A stretch of DNA of 64,000 nt, taken from assembly GCF_000617845.2 (NCBI RefSeq), contig NZ_DF820425.1:3399725-3463724 (forward strand), given 5' to 3'. The translations under genes and the position numbers were made by a program. Source of the stretch: Bradyrhizobium sp. DOA9 (GTDB taxonomy: Bacteria; Pseudomonadota; Alphaproteobacteria; Rhizobiales; Xanthobacteraceae). Below are positions 16,971 through 24,877 of the stretch, piece after piece. A model generated the notes under the pieces. The model was not told the DNA's origin, ran no database searches, and saw only the letters and a program-made list of their open reading frames with translations. Within the stretch, counting starts at the first letter, position 1, and each line of letters begins with the position of its first letter.

Positions 16971-17351
16971 TCAGTTCGCCATCCGATGCATCGCGCAGAT
17001 CTTGTTGCCGTCGAGGTCGCGCAGGTAAGCCAGATACAGCTTGCCGCCGGGGCCCTGACGCACGCCGGGCGGATCCTCGATCGACTTTGCACCGGCCGCG
17101 ACGCCCGCCGCGTGCCAGGCGTCGACCTGCTCCGGGGAACTGCAGGCAAAGCCGATCGTGCCGCCATTCGCGCAGGTCGCCGGCTCGCCATTGATCGGCT
17201 TCGACACCGAGAACACCCCGGTCTTGGTGATGTAGAAGATGCGGTGGCCGTCAACCCTGGCCGGCCGCACCTCGAGCGTGCTCAGCAGGCTGTCGTAGAA
17301 CGCCTTGGCCCTGTCCAGGTCGTTGGTGCCGATCATCACGTGTGAGAACAT
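16971..17351 (-). CDS. VOC family (glyoxalase-like) protein
   Basis: This 126-residue single-chain protein has the paired beta-alpha-beta-beta-beta layout of the vicinal oxygen chelate fold: FSHVMIGTNDLDRAKAFYDSL at the start and YLAYLRDLDGNKICAMH at the end. The family includes glyoxalase I, dioxygenases and antibiotic-binding proteins. The metal-ligand pattern is only partly recognisable, so I do not name a reaction. It lies 28 bases downstream of the SDR gene on the same strand, which suggests cotranscription. Confidence 0.85.
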   Translation of the reverse strand: MFSHVMIGTNDLDRAKAFYDSLLSTLEVRPARVDGHRIFYITKTGVFSVSKPINGEPATCANGGTIGFACSSPEQVDAWHAAGVAAGAKSIEDPPGVRQGPGGKLYLAYLRDLDGNKICAMHRMAN

Positions 17352-17379
17352 TTGCCCCTCCCTTTTATGACTACCGAGA

Positions 17380-18159
17380 TCAAAACGCCGTATAGCCGCC
17401 GTCGATCACGAAGGTATCGGCGGTGTGATACGACGACGCCTTGCTCATCAGATACACCGCGATGCCGCCGAAATCGGACGCCTCGCCGAACCGCCGCATC
17501 GGAATCCGCGGCATCACGTTGGCGACGAACTTGTCGTTGGCCATCAGCCCTGCGGTCATGTCGCTCTTGATCCAGCCGGGCAGGATCGCATTCGCGGTGA
17601 TGCCGTGGCGCGCCAGCTCGACGCCGAGGGCGCGCACCAGCGCGTTGATGGCGGCCTTGGTCGCGGCATAGTGCTCGTTGCGCGCGGTGCCGAAGATCGA
17701 GGCGAGGCTCGATGTCGCAACCAGCCGGCCGAAGGGATCGCCGGCATTGGCGCGCTCGGTCATGTGTTTCGCCGCAGCCTGAAACGCGTGGAACACACCG
17801 TCGAGATTGGTCGCGAACATCGTGCGCCATTCCTCCTCGGTGCGCTCGATGAAGGCGCGCCGGCCGCCGCCGCCGATGCCGGCATTGGCGAAGCAGCCAT
17901 CGACCCGGCCGAACGTGTCGAGTGTCGCCTTCATCGCTGAAGCGACCGAGGCCGGGTCGCTGACGTCGCAGACACGGCTGTCGACCTTGCCGGGTGCGCC
18001 GGCCATGCTGGCGGCAGCGGCCTTGTTCTTGTCAGCGTTGCGGCCCCAGATCGAGACGTTGCAGCCCTGGCCCGCGAGCGCCTGCGCGATGCCGAGCCCG
18101 ATGCCGCCATTGCCGCCGGTGATCACGGCCACGCGGCCGGAGAGGTCGAAAATGGTCAT
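17380..18159 (-). CDS. Short-chain dehydrogenase/reductase
   Basis: The 259-residue SDR has the cofactor motif TGGNGGIGLGIA (about residues 14-25), the NAG motif in CFANAGIGG, and the catalytic YAATK. Classical SDRs reduce or oxidise keto/hydroxy groups with NAD(P)(H). It is divergent from the crotonase-kinase-DUF6285 operon that starts at 18328. In the Lva pathway an SDR reduces 4-oxoacyl-CoA to 4-hydroxyacyl-CoA before phosphorylation, and this gene is the nearest candidate. The link is inference from proximity; the substrate is not readable from the sequence. Confidence 0.9.
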   Translation of the reverse strand: MTIFDLSGRVAVITGGNGGIGLGIAQALAGQGCNVSIWGRNADKNKAAAASMAGAPGKVDSRVCDVSDPASVASAMKATLDTFGRVDGCFANAGIGGGGRRAFIERTEEEWRTMFATNLDGVFHAFQAAAKHMTERANAGDPFGRLVATSSLASIFGTARNEHYAATKAAINALVRALGVELARHGITANAILPGWIKSDMTAGLMANDKFVANVMPRIPMRRFGEASDFGGIAVYLMSKASSYHTADTFVIDGGYTAF

Positions 18160-18327
18160 GGCGCGTTTCCCGTTTCTTTTCTGTGAGGCGCATCAGCCGC
18201 TGCGCACAAGATTGCTTGCTATGCTCCGATCACCATGGACAAGACCGCGCCAAAAATCAAATATGCGCCCCGGCAAAACGAATTCCGGCCTGCGAAACTG
18301 GCGCGGGCCGCAACTGACGAGGAAACC

Positions 18328-19116
18328 ATGCAGTTCAAACACGTCACCCTCGACTTCGACGGCTCGGTCGCGATCCTCAAGCTCGATCATCAGGAGGTGA
18401 TGAACGCGGTCTCCGTCGACATGCTGGGCGGTCTTTCCGAGGCGCTCGATGCGATCGAGGAGAAGAAGGCCGAGGTACGTTGCGTGGTGCTGACCGGCGC
18501 GGGGCGCGCGTTCTGCACCGGCGCCAATCTGCAAGGCCGCAACAACCAGTCGAAGAAGACCAAGGCCGGCCTGACGCTCGAGACCGGCTTCCACCCCTTC
18601 CTGCGCCGCATCCGCAACCTGCATTGTCCGATCGTCACCGCGGTCAACGGCCCCGCCGCCGGCGCCGGCATGAGCTTCGCGCTGCTCGGCGACATGATCC
18701 TGTGCGCGCGCTCGTCCTACTTCCTGCAGGCCTTCCGCCGCATCGGGCTCGTGCCGGATTGCGGCTCGACCTGGCTGCTGCCGCGGCTGGTCGGCCGCGC
18801 GCGCTCGATCGAATTGTCGTTGATGGGCGAGCGGCTGCCGGCCGAGAAGGCGCTGGAATGGGGCCTCGTCAACCGCGTCTACGACGACGGCGTCCTGATG
18901 GAGGAGGCGATGAAGCTGGCGCGCGATCTCGCCAGCGGCCCGACCGTGGCGCTGTCGCTGATCCGCAAGCTCTATTGGGACAGCCCGGAAAATTCCTTCG
19001 AGGATCAGCTCAACCTGGAATTCCAGTGCCAGCTCCGCGCCGGCGACACCGAGGATTTCCGCGAGGGCGTCGGCGCCTTCCTCGAGAAGCGGCCCGCGCA
19101 GTTCAAGGGCAAATGA
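18328..19116 (+). CDS. Enoyl-CoA hydratase/isomerase, PaaG-like
   Basis: The 262-residue crotonase has the oxyanion segments GRAFCTGANL and NGPAAGAGMSFALLGD. The usual hydratase glutamates are replaced (Ser in GAGMSFA, Phe after FLQA), but it carries LVPDCGSTWLLPR, the aspartate block of PaaG-type isomerases. It is therefore more likely an enoyl-CoA isomerase than a hydratase. The ATG at 18328 has GAGG upstream and gives the family N-terminus; ATG 18235 is in frame but adds an unrelated leader. Its stop overlaps the start of the kinase gene (ATGA), so the two are coupled. Confidence 0.88.
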   Translation: MQFKHVTLDFDGSVAILKLDHQEVMNAVSVDMLGGLSEALDAIEEKKAEVRCVVLTGAGRAFCTGANLQGRNNQSKKTKAGLTLETGFHPFLRRIRNLHCPIVTAVNGPAAGAGMSFALLGDMILCARSSYFLQAFRRIGLVPDCGSTWLLPRLVGRARSIELSLMGERLPAEKALEWGLVNRVYDDGVLMEEAMKLARDLASGPTVALSLIRKLYWDSPENSFEDQLNLEFQCQLRAGDTEDFREGVGAFLEKRPAQFKGK

Positions 19117-20099
19117 TCGAGGCGGAGCTTTCACGCAGCGTCCAGCGCTGGTGCAAGGGCGCGACCGGCGCGACCTCTGCGGCCAAATTGTCGGGCGGCG
19201 CCAGCCAGGAAACCTGGCGCTTCGACATCACGCATCCCGATGGCGTGATCGGCGCCATCCTGCGCCGCTCGCCGAAGGGCTATGGCGCCGCGCCGACGCG
19301 CGCGGCCGGTCTTGCCGCGGAAGCGCAACTGATGCAGCTCGCCTATGAGGCCGGCGTGCCGTCGCCGCGCGTGATGCATGTGCTGGTGCCGGAGGACGAT
19401 CTCGGCACCGGCTTCATCATGCAGCGGGTCGAGGGCGAGACCATCGCGCGCAAGATTCTTCGCGATGAGGAGTTTGCCGCGGCGCGCCCCATTCTGGCGC
19501 GGCAGATCGGCGGAATTCTCGCAGCGCTCCATCGGCTGCCGCAGGACAAGGTCCCCGAGTTGCGCACCCGCGGTGCCGTCCAGGAGATCGCCGAGTTCGA
19601 GCGCGACTATCGCAGCCTGAACTGGCCCAAGCCCGTGTTCGAGCTGGCGCTGCGCTGGCTGCGCGACCACGATCCCGGTCCCTCGGCCGAGACAACGCTG
19701 GTGCATGGCGATTTCCGCAACGGCAATCTCATCATCGGCGCCGACGGCGTCCGCGCCGTGCTGGACTGGGAGCTCGCCCATCTCGGCGATCCCATGGAGG
19801 ATCTCGGCTGGGTCTGCGTCAATTCCTGGCGGTTCGGCGAGATCGACAGGCCTGTCGGCGGCTTTGGCTCGCGCGAGGAGCTGTTCGCCGCCTATGAAGC
19901 GGCGGGCCGCAAGGTGGACCCCGAACGCGTCAAATTCTGGGAAGTGATGGGCACGCTGCGCTGGGGCATCATGTGCGGCGGCATGATGCAGCGCTTTCGT
20001 GAAGGCCCCGACCATTCGATGGAGCGCGCCATGATCGGCCGCCGCGCCTCCGAGACCGAGATCGATCTGTTGCGGCTTCTCGTGCCGCGCGGGAGCTGA
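19113..20099 (+). CDS. APH-family acyl-CoA kinase-like phosphotransferase (ACAD10/LvaA type)
   Basis: The 328-residue protein has the protein-kinase-like fold of aminoglycoside phosphotransferases: catalytic loop LVHGDFRNGNLI and metal motif VLDWELAHLGDP. The family branch with this pattern includes the kinase half of ACAD10/11 and LvaA, which phosphorylate 4-hydroxyacyl-CoA. An aminoglycoside-resistance role is unlikely because the gene sits between a crotonase (ATGA overlap) and a DUF6285 gene 3 bases downstream. In the levulinate pathway LvaA needs a small partner, LvaB; DUF6285 would fill that place. The 4-hydroxyacid role is inferred from this context. Confidence 0.87.
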   Translation: MIEAELSRSVQRWCKGATGATSAAKLSGGASQETWRFDITHPDGVIGAILRRSPKGYGAAPTRAAGLAAEAQLMQLAYEAGVPSPRVMHVLVPEDDLGTGFIMQRVEGETIARKILRDEEFAAARPILARQIGGILAALHRLPQDKVPELRTRGAVQEIAEFERDYRSLNWPKPVFELALRWLRDHDPGPSAETTLVHGDFRNGNLIIGADGVRAVLDWELAHLGDPMEDLGWVCVNSWRFGEIDRPVGGFGSREELFAAYEAAGRKVDPERVKFWEVMGTLRWGIMCGGMMQRFREGPDHSMERAMIGRRASETEIDLLRLLVPRGS

Positions 20100-20102
20100 C
20101 AC

Positions 20103-20480
20103 ATGCAGGACGAGCCGACTCCGATCGAGCTGACCAAGTCCGTCGCGGACTTCCTCCGCAGCGACATCGCGCCGCTGATCTCGGGCCACCAGGCCTTCAA
20201 GCTGCGCGTTGCCATCAACATCCTCGACCTCGTCACGCGGCAGCTGACGCGGGAGGCGGGGAGCGACGCGAAAGAGGTGGAGCGCCTGCGCGCGCTGCTC
20301 GGCATCGATGGCTCGGTCATGGAGCTGAACCGCGCGCTCGCCGAGCGTATCGCCAGGGGCGAGGTCGATCTGGCGACGCCCGGTCTCGCCGAGCATCTCT
20401 GGGCGACCACGATGGACAAGCTCGCGGTCGATCAGCCGAACTACGCGTCGTACAAGCGAGAGCTGGAGCGCTATTCGTAG
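20103..20480 (+). CDS. DUF6285 small protein, possible LvaB-like kinase partner
   Basis: This 125-residue, mostly helical protein (start EPTPIELTKSVADFLRSDI) begins 3 bases after the kinase stop. DUF6285 proteins commonly sit next to APH-type kinases of acyl-CoA pathways. In the levulinate operon a protein of about this size is required with the kinase. It has no signal peptide or membrane segment and no recognisable catalytic motif. Its TAG stop (20478-20480) lies inside a short palindromic repeat, so the end of the gene may have been shaped by that element. Assignment to DUF6285 is from memory of the family. Confidence 0.75.
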   Translation: MQDEPTPIELTKSVADFLRSDIAPLISGHQAFKLRVAINILDLVTRQLTREAGSDAKEVERLRALLGIDGSVMELNRALAERIARGEVDLATPGLAEHLWATTMDKLAVDQPNYASYKRELERYS

Positions 20481-20512
20481 GATGGGTTTCGCTGCGCTCT
20501 ACCCATCCTACG
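20476..20512. repeat. Short palindrome related to family B, overlapping the DUF6285 stop codon
   Basis: CGTAGGATGGGT and ACCCATCCTACG form a perfect 12-bp inverted repeat around TTCGCTGCGCTCT. The TAG stop of the preceding gene is part of the left arm. A degraded relative (GTAGGATGGATAGAGCGCCA) is at about 29680-29712. Confidence 0.88.
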
Positions 20513-20524
20513 CACTCCATCCGC

Positions 20525-20612
20525 CGTCATTGCGAGGAGCTCTTGCGACGAAGCAATCCAGATTGCCTCCGTGAAAAGATTCTGGATTGCTTCGCTACGC
20601 TCGCAATGACGA
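20525..20612. repeat. Palindromic intergenic repeat, family A (copy A4)
   Basis: The left arm is long (GTCATTGCGAGGAGCTCTTG) and the right arm short (GCTACGCTCGCAATGAC), in the same order as copy A1. It lies between convergent DUF6285 and crotonase genes, directly after a family B-type palindrome. Confidence 0.9.
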
Positions 20613-20626
20613 GCGGAGAGAGACCG

Positions 20627-21406
20627 TTACTTCCCCACCCATTTCGGCGGCCGCTTCTCCGAAAACGCCTTCGGGCCTTCGATGTAGTCCTGCGAGGCGA
20701 CCATCGCCTGCACCGCCGGGTAATCGCGCTGCTCCGCGATCGCCTGCTCCAGCGACACGCCGAGCCCCTTCTGGATTGCCTGCTTCGAGGCCCGGATCGA
20801 CATCGGCGAATTCTTGGCGATCGTCTCCGCCCAGCGCAGCGCGGCGTTGAGCGCCTCGCCCTGCGGCACCACCTCGTTGACGAAGCCGAGCTCGAGACCT
20901 TCCTTGGCGCTGACATGGCGCGCGGTGAGGATCATGCCCATGGCGCGCTTCAGCCCTATCTGGCGCGGCAGGCGGTGCAGGCCGCCGGCGAGTGCGGCCA
21001 GGCCGACGCGCGGCTCGGGCAGGGCGAAGGTCGCGTTCTCCGCGGCAATGATGAGGTCGCAGGCGAGCGCGATCTCGAAGCCGCCGCCCATGGCAACGCC
21101 GTTCACCGCGGCGATGATCGGCTTGTCGCAGTCGAAGCGTGAGGTGAGACCGGCGAAGCCGCCCTTGTCCCAGCCGCGTTTGCCGCCCGCCGCCTGCCAC
21201 TTCAGATCGTTGCCGGCGCAGAACGCCTTGTCGCCGGCTCCGGTGACGATCGCGATCCATTGCTCGGGATCGGCCGAGAAATCGTCAAACACTTTCTGCA
21301 GCTCGAAATGCGCATCGGTGTGCAGCGCGTTGTAAACCTCGGGCCGCGACAGCGTGACGATCGTGATCGGCCCCTTGCGTTCCACCTTAGAAAATTTCAG
21401 CTCCAT
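20627..21406 (-). CDS. Enoyl-CoA hydratase/crotonase
   Basis: The 259-residue crotonase keeps both hydratase glutamates: one in NGVAMGGGFEIALACD, the other in LPEPRVGLAALAGG. The oxyanion segment KAFCAGNDLKW is also normal. It should hydrate trans-2-enoyl-CoA; the carnitinyl-CoA dehydratase branch is also close in style. ATG 21406 gives MELKFSKVERKGPITIV, the family start; the longer frame upstream is rejected. It is divergent from the acyl-CoA dehydrogenase at 21620, with a 213-base region between them that may hold both promoters. Confidence 0.9.
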   Translation of the reverse strand: MELKFSKVERKGPITIVTLSRPEVYNALHTDAHFELQKVFDDFSADPEQWIAIVTGAGDKAFCAGNDLKWQAAGGKRGWDKGGFAGLTSRFDCDKPIIAAVNGVAMGGGFEIALACDLIIAAENATFALPEPRVGLAALAGGLHRLPRQIGLKRAMGMILTARHVSAKEGLELGFVNEVVPQGEALNAALRWAETIAKNSPMSIRASKQAIQKGLGVSLEQAIAEQRDYPAVQAMVASQDYIEGPKAFSEKRPPKWVGK

Positions 21407-21619
21407 CGCGCGCTCCCGGATTTTCTTTCGAAGGAATATTGGCGCCATACTACCGTGCGGCTGCGCCTGAGCACCATCGAATTGCGCGGGCGCGCCTTGC
21501 GTTGCCGTCACGTCTCGGCTTGCTTGACTTGCACGCGCTCTTCTCCGCTTAATCGTGCCAAGCAAGAACGCGCCCAGCGCCTTAACGCAAAACGATAAAA
21601 TCGATCCGGGAGAGGACCT

Positions 21620-22894
21620 GTGGATTTCTCATTGCCTGCCGATCTCGTCGCCTATCTCGGAGAGCTCGACCGTTTCATCGAACGCGAGATCAAGCCGCTG
21701 GAAGAAGCCGACGACAACATCCGCTTCTTCGACCATCGCCGCGAATGGGCGCGCACGGATTTCGAGAATGGCGGCCTGCCGCGCCACGAATGGGAGGCCT
21801 TGCTCCGCAAGGCCAAGGACCTTGCGGATGCCGCCGGGCATCTGCGCTTCCCGGTGCCGAAGCGATATGGCGGCAGGGACGGCTCCAACCTCTGGATGGC
21901 CGTGATCCGCGAGCATTTTGCCGCCAAGGGCCTCGGCCTGCACAACGACCTCCAGAACGAGCATTCCATCGTCGGCAACTTCCCCGTCGTCACCATGCTC
22001 GACCGCTACGGAAGCGACGACCAGAAGGCGATGATCGACGGCTCGATCAGGGGCAAGTATCGCATCACCTTTGGCCTGACCGAGCCGCATCACGGCTCGG
22101 ACGCCACCCACATGGAGACGCGCGCGGTGCCCGCGACCCGCGACAACGTCAAGGGCTGGATCATCAACGGTGAGAAGATGTGGACCACCGGCATGCATGT
22201 GGCCACGCACTGCGCGCTGTTCGCACGCACGTCAGGCAATGACGGCGATGCCCGCGGCATCACCTGCTTCCTGGTGCCGGCGAAGAGCCATGGTGTGAAG
22301 GTCGAGGAGTACATGTGGACCTTCAACATGCCGACCGACCATCCGCGCGTGAGCTTCACCGACGTGTTCGTGCCGGAGGACGCCTTGTTCGGCGAGGTCG
22401 GTCGCGGCCTGTCGCTGGCGCAATGCTTCGTCCACCAGAACCGCATCCGTCAGGCCGCCAGCTCGCTCGGTGCCGCTGTTTACTGCATCAACGAGAGCGT
22501 GAAATATGCACGTGAGCGCAAACCGTTCGGCAAGGCGCTGGCGGAGAACCAGGCGATCCAGTTCCCGCTAGTCGAGCTTGCGACGCAAGCCGAGATGCTG
22601 CGCCTCTTGATCCGCAAGACCGCCTGGGAGATGGACCAACTCACCGAGGAGCAAATCGAGCGCACCCTGTCCGACCGCGTCTCGATGTGCAATTACTGGG
22701 CAAACCGCCTCTGCTGCGAGTCCGCCGACCGCGCCATGCAGGTCCATGGCGGCATGGGCTATTCACGCCACAAGCCGTTCGAGCACATCTACCGCCACCA
22801 TCGCCGTTACCGGATCACCGAAGGCAGCGAGGAGATCCAGATGCGCAAAGTGGCGGGATTCCTGTTCGGCTATATGGGGCCGGGGAAGCATTGA
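21620..22894 (+). CDS. Acyl-CoA dehydrogenase
   Basis: The 424-residue protein has the normal domain order: helical N-terminus, beta domain with TFGLTEPHHGSDATHME and WIINGEKMWTTG, and C-terminal helices with QVHGGMGYSRHKPFEH and RITEGSEEIQ, where the catalytic base is expected. It would introduce a 2,3-double bond in an acyl-CoA and pass electrons to ETF. Translation begins at GTG 21620, with GGAGAGGA upstream; no ATG gives a family-like start. It differs from the ACAD10/11-like enzyme at 15407 in the C-terminal block. Chain-length preference is not readable. Confidence 0.92.
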   Translation: MDFSLPADLVAYLGELDRFIEREIKPLEEADDNIRFFDHRREWARTDFENGGLPRHEWEALLRKAKDLADAAGHLRFPVPKRYGGRDGSNLWMAVIREHFAAKGLGLHNDLQNEHSIVGNFPVVTMLDRYGSDDQKAMIDGSIRGKYRITFGLTEPHHGSDATHMETRAVPATRDNVKGWIINGEKMWTTGMHVATHCALFARTSGNDGDARGITCFLVPAKSHGVKVEEYMWTFNMPTDHPRVSFTDVFVPEDALFGEVGRGLSLAQCFVHQNRIRQAASSLGAAVYCINESVKYARERKPFGKALAENQAIQFPLVELATQAEMLRLLIRKTAWEMDQLTEEQIERTLSDRVSMCNYWANRLCCESADRAMQVHGGMGYSRHKPFEHIYRHHRRYRITEGSEEIQMRKVAGFLFGYMGPGKH

Positions 22895-22896
22895 CT

Positions 22897-22982
22897 GTCA
22901 TTGCGAGCGAAGCGAAGCAATCCAGAATCTTTCCGAAGAGGCAGTCTGGATTGCTTCGTCGCAAGGGCTCCTCGCAATGACG
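22897..22982. repeat. Palindromic intergenic repeat, family A (copy A5)
   Basis: The left arm is short (GTCATTGCGAGCGAAGCG) and the right arm long (GTCGCAAGGGCTCCTCGC). It lies 3 bases after the acyl-CoA dehydrogenase stop, between convergent genes, and is followed by half copy A6. Confidence 0.9.
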
Positions 22983-23013
22983 GAGGAGAGAGGCGTGCGC
23001 CTGCTCCCCGCAG

Positions 23014-23040
23014 CGTCATTGCGAGCGAAGCAATCCAGAA
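23014..23040. repeat. Half copy of family A repeat (A6)
   Basis: CGTCATTGCGAGCGAAGCAA followed by TCCAGAA matches one arm only, with a small internal deletion, and has no partner arm. It lies between copy A5 and the 3' end of the ligase gene. Confidence 0.8.
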
Positions 23041-23061
23041 ATGCCACCGCAGAGCGATTGG

Positions 23062-24639
23062 CTAATTCACCCGCCGATCCTTCCCGGCCCAATACCGCTC
23101 GCGCAACTGCCGCCGCAAGATCTTGCCACTGGGATTCCGCGGCAGCGCCGGCAGGAACTCGACGCTCTTCGGCGTCTTGTAGCCGGCGATGCGCGTCCGG
23201 GTGAAGTTGATGATGTCGCTCGCGCTCGCCTCCTTGCCGGGCTTCATCACCACGACCGCCTTGACCGCTTCGCCCCATTTGTCGTCGGGCACGCCGATCA
23301 CGGCGGCTTCAGCGACGTCGGGGTGATCGCACAGCGCGCTCTCGACCTCGGCCGGATAGATGTTCTCGCCGCCGGAGATGATCATGTCCTTGATGCGGTC
23401 GTGGATGTAGAGATAGCCGTCCTCGTCCACGTAGCCGGCATCGCCGGTGCGCAGCCAGCCGTCGCCGCGCAGCGTCGCGGCGGTCGCCTCCGGCAGGTTC
23501 CAGTAGCCCGCCATGTTGGAGCCCGAGCGCGTCGCGATCTCGCCGACCTGGCGCGGCGGCAGCGGCTTGCCGTCCGCATCGAGGATCGCGATCTCGACGC
23601 CCGGCAGCGCCTTGCCGGCCGAGCGCATCCGCTTAAGTCCCTCGACGTGATCTTCCGGCGGCAGCGCGACGATGGTGCCCGTCGTCTCGGTCATGCCGTA
23701 CATCTGCACGAAGCCGCATTTGAAGACCTCGATGCATTCCTTCAGCAGTGCTGCGGGAATCGGCGAGGCGCCATACAGCATGTATTTCAGCCGCGAGAAG
23801 TCCATTGTCCTGGCGCGCGGCTGCCGCACCACGAACTGCATCGCCGCCGGCACCATGAACAGTTTTGTGATGCCCGACTGCTCGAAGAAATCCAGAACCT
23901 TGGTCGGATCGAACTCGCGCGCGATCACGCCGCGGGCGCCGTGATAGAGTCCCATCACGCCCCACCCCGAGCCGCCGATGTGGAAGATCGGCATTGCCAC
24001 CAGCGAGACGTCGTCGGTGGACCACCGGTTCCACTCCGGCTTGTCCTCGGCGTTGCCGGTCTGCACCAGGTTCAGGAAGTTTGCATGCGACAGCATCGCG
24101 CCCTTCGGCTTGCCCGTCGTGCCCGACGTGTAGAGCTGGATCGCGATGTCGCTTGTGTCGATCGGCACCTTGGGATCGTCGCCGCTCTGGGCATCGCGCC
24201 AGGTCGCAAAATCCTGCCATTCCGGCGCGCCGCCTTCGGTGGTGATGACGGTGCGCACGCCCGGCAGCTGGTCCTTGATCTGCTGGACCAGTGTGATGAA
24301 CTCCGGCCCGACGAACAGCACCGGCGCCCTGCAATCCGACACGATGAAGGCGACCTCGGGCCCCGCGAGCCGCCAGTTCACCGGCGCCATCACCACGCCG
24401 GCCTTCATCGCACCCAGCAGCAGCTCGAAATAGACGTCGCTGTTCTTGCCGAGATAGGCGATGCGCTCGCCGGATCTGACGCCCATCGCGAGGAGGGCGT
24501 TCGCGACCTTGTTGGTCTTGATGTCGAACTCGGCGAAGCTGGTGGTGCGGCCCTCGAATTCGAAGGCGATGGCGCTGCCGCGGCTTTGGGCACGCTCGCG
24601 CACCATGTCGGCGAGGTTCGCCAATGGCTGTGTGGACAT
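23062..24639 (-). CDS. Long-chain-fatty-acid-type CoA ligase (ANL superfamily)
   Basis: The 525-residue enzyme has the adenylate-forming core motifs in order: P-loop YTSGTTGKPKGAML, MYGMTETTGT, GYLYIHDRIKDMIISGGENI and the C-terminal lysine in NPSGKILRRQL. It activates a carboxylic acid to its CoA thioester with ATP. Substrate type cannot be read from the motifs; FadD3-like and medium-chain ligases share this length. It is convergent with the acyl-CoA dehydrogenase. It is one of two ligases in the region (the other is at 26844) that could feed the neighbouring dehydrogenases and crotonases. Confidence 0.92.
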   Translation of the reverse strand: MSTQPLANLADMVRERAQSRGSAIAFEFEGRTTSFAEFDIKTNKVANALLAMGVRSGERIAYLGKNSDVYFELLLGAMKAGVVMAPVNWRLAGPEVAFIVSDCRAPVLFVGPEFITLVQQIKDQLPGVRTVITTEGGAPEWQDFATWRDAQSGDDPKVPIDTSDIAIQLYTSGTTGKPKGAMLSHANFLNLVQTGNAEDKPEWNRWSTDDVSLVAMPIFHIGGSGWGVMGLYHGARGVIAREFDPTKVLDFFEQSGITKLFMVPAAMQFVVRQPRARTMDFSRLKYMLYGASPIPAALLKECIEVFKCGFVQMYGMTETTGTIVALPPEDHVEGLKRMRSAGKALPGVEIAILDADGKPLPPRQVGEIATRSGSNMAGYWNLPEATAATLRGDGWLRTGDAGYVDEDGYLYIHDRIKDMIISGGENIYPAEVESALCDHPDVAEAAVIGVPDDKWGEAVKAVVVMKPGKEASASDIINFTRTRIAGYKTPKSVEFLPALPRNPSGKILRRQLRERYWAGKDRRVN

Positions 24640-24723
24640 GTCTCTCCCGTAGCGTTTGTTTTTATGGCGGGGAGTGTGGCGACATCCGCGGATGAAGACA
24701 AGGTGGACAAGATCAGCCGCGGC

Positions 24724-24873
24724 CTCGTGTCCCGGACGCTGCGCAGCACGAAGTGATGCGCTGCAGAGCCGGGACCCGGCAGGCTGCTTTGTGCGTGAAG
24801 AGAGCTGGGCCCCGGCTCAGCAGCGCATCACGTCGCAAGTGCGACGCGCTGCACTGCGTCCGGAGCACGAGAG
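24724..24873. repeat. Palindromic intergenic repeat, family F
   Basis: CTCGTGTCCCGGACGCTGCG at the left is matched by an imperfect CGCTGCACTGCGTCCGGAGC at the right, with a GATGCGCTGCAGAGCCGGGA inner arm and its rough complement at 24815-24835. It fills most of the 238 bases between two tandem minus-strand genes. Confidence 0.65.
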
Positions 24874-24877
24874 ACAA

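Noticed and set aside
19113..20099. Aminoglycoside resistance gene
   Set aside because: The fold is shared, but coupling to a crotonase and DUF6285 points to acyl-CoA metabolism.
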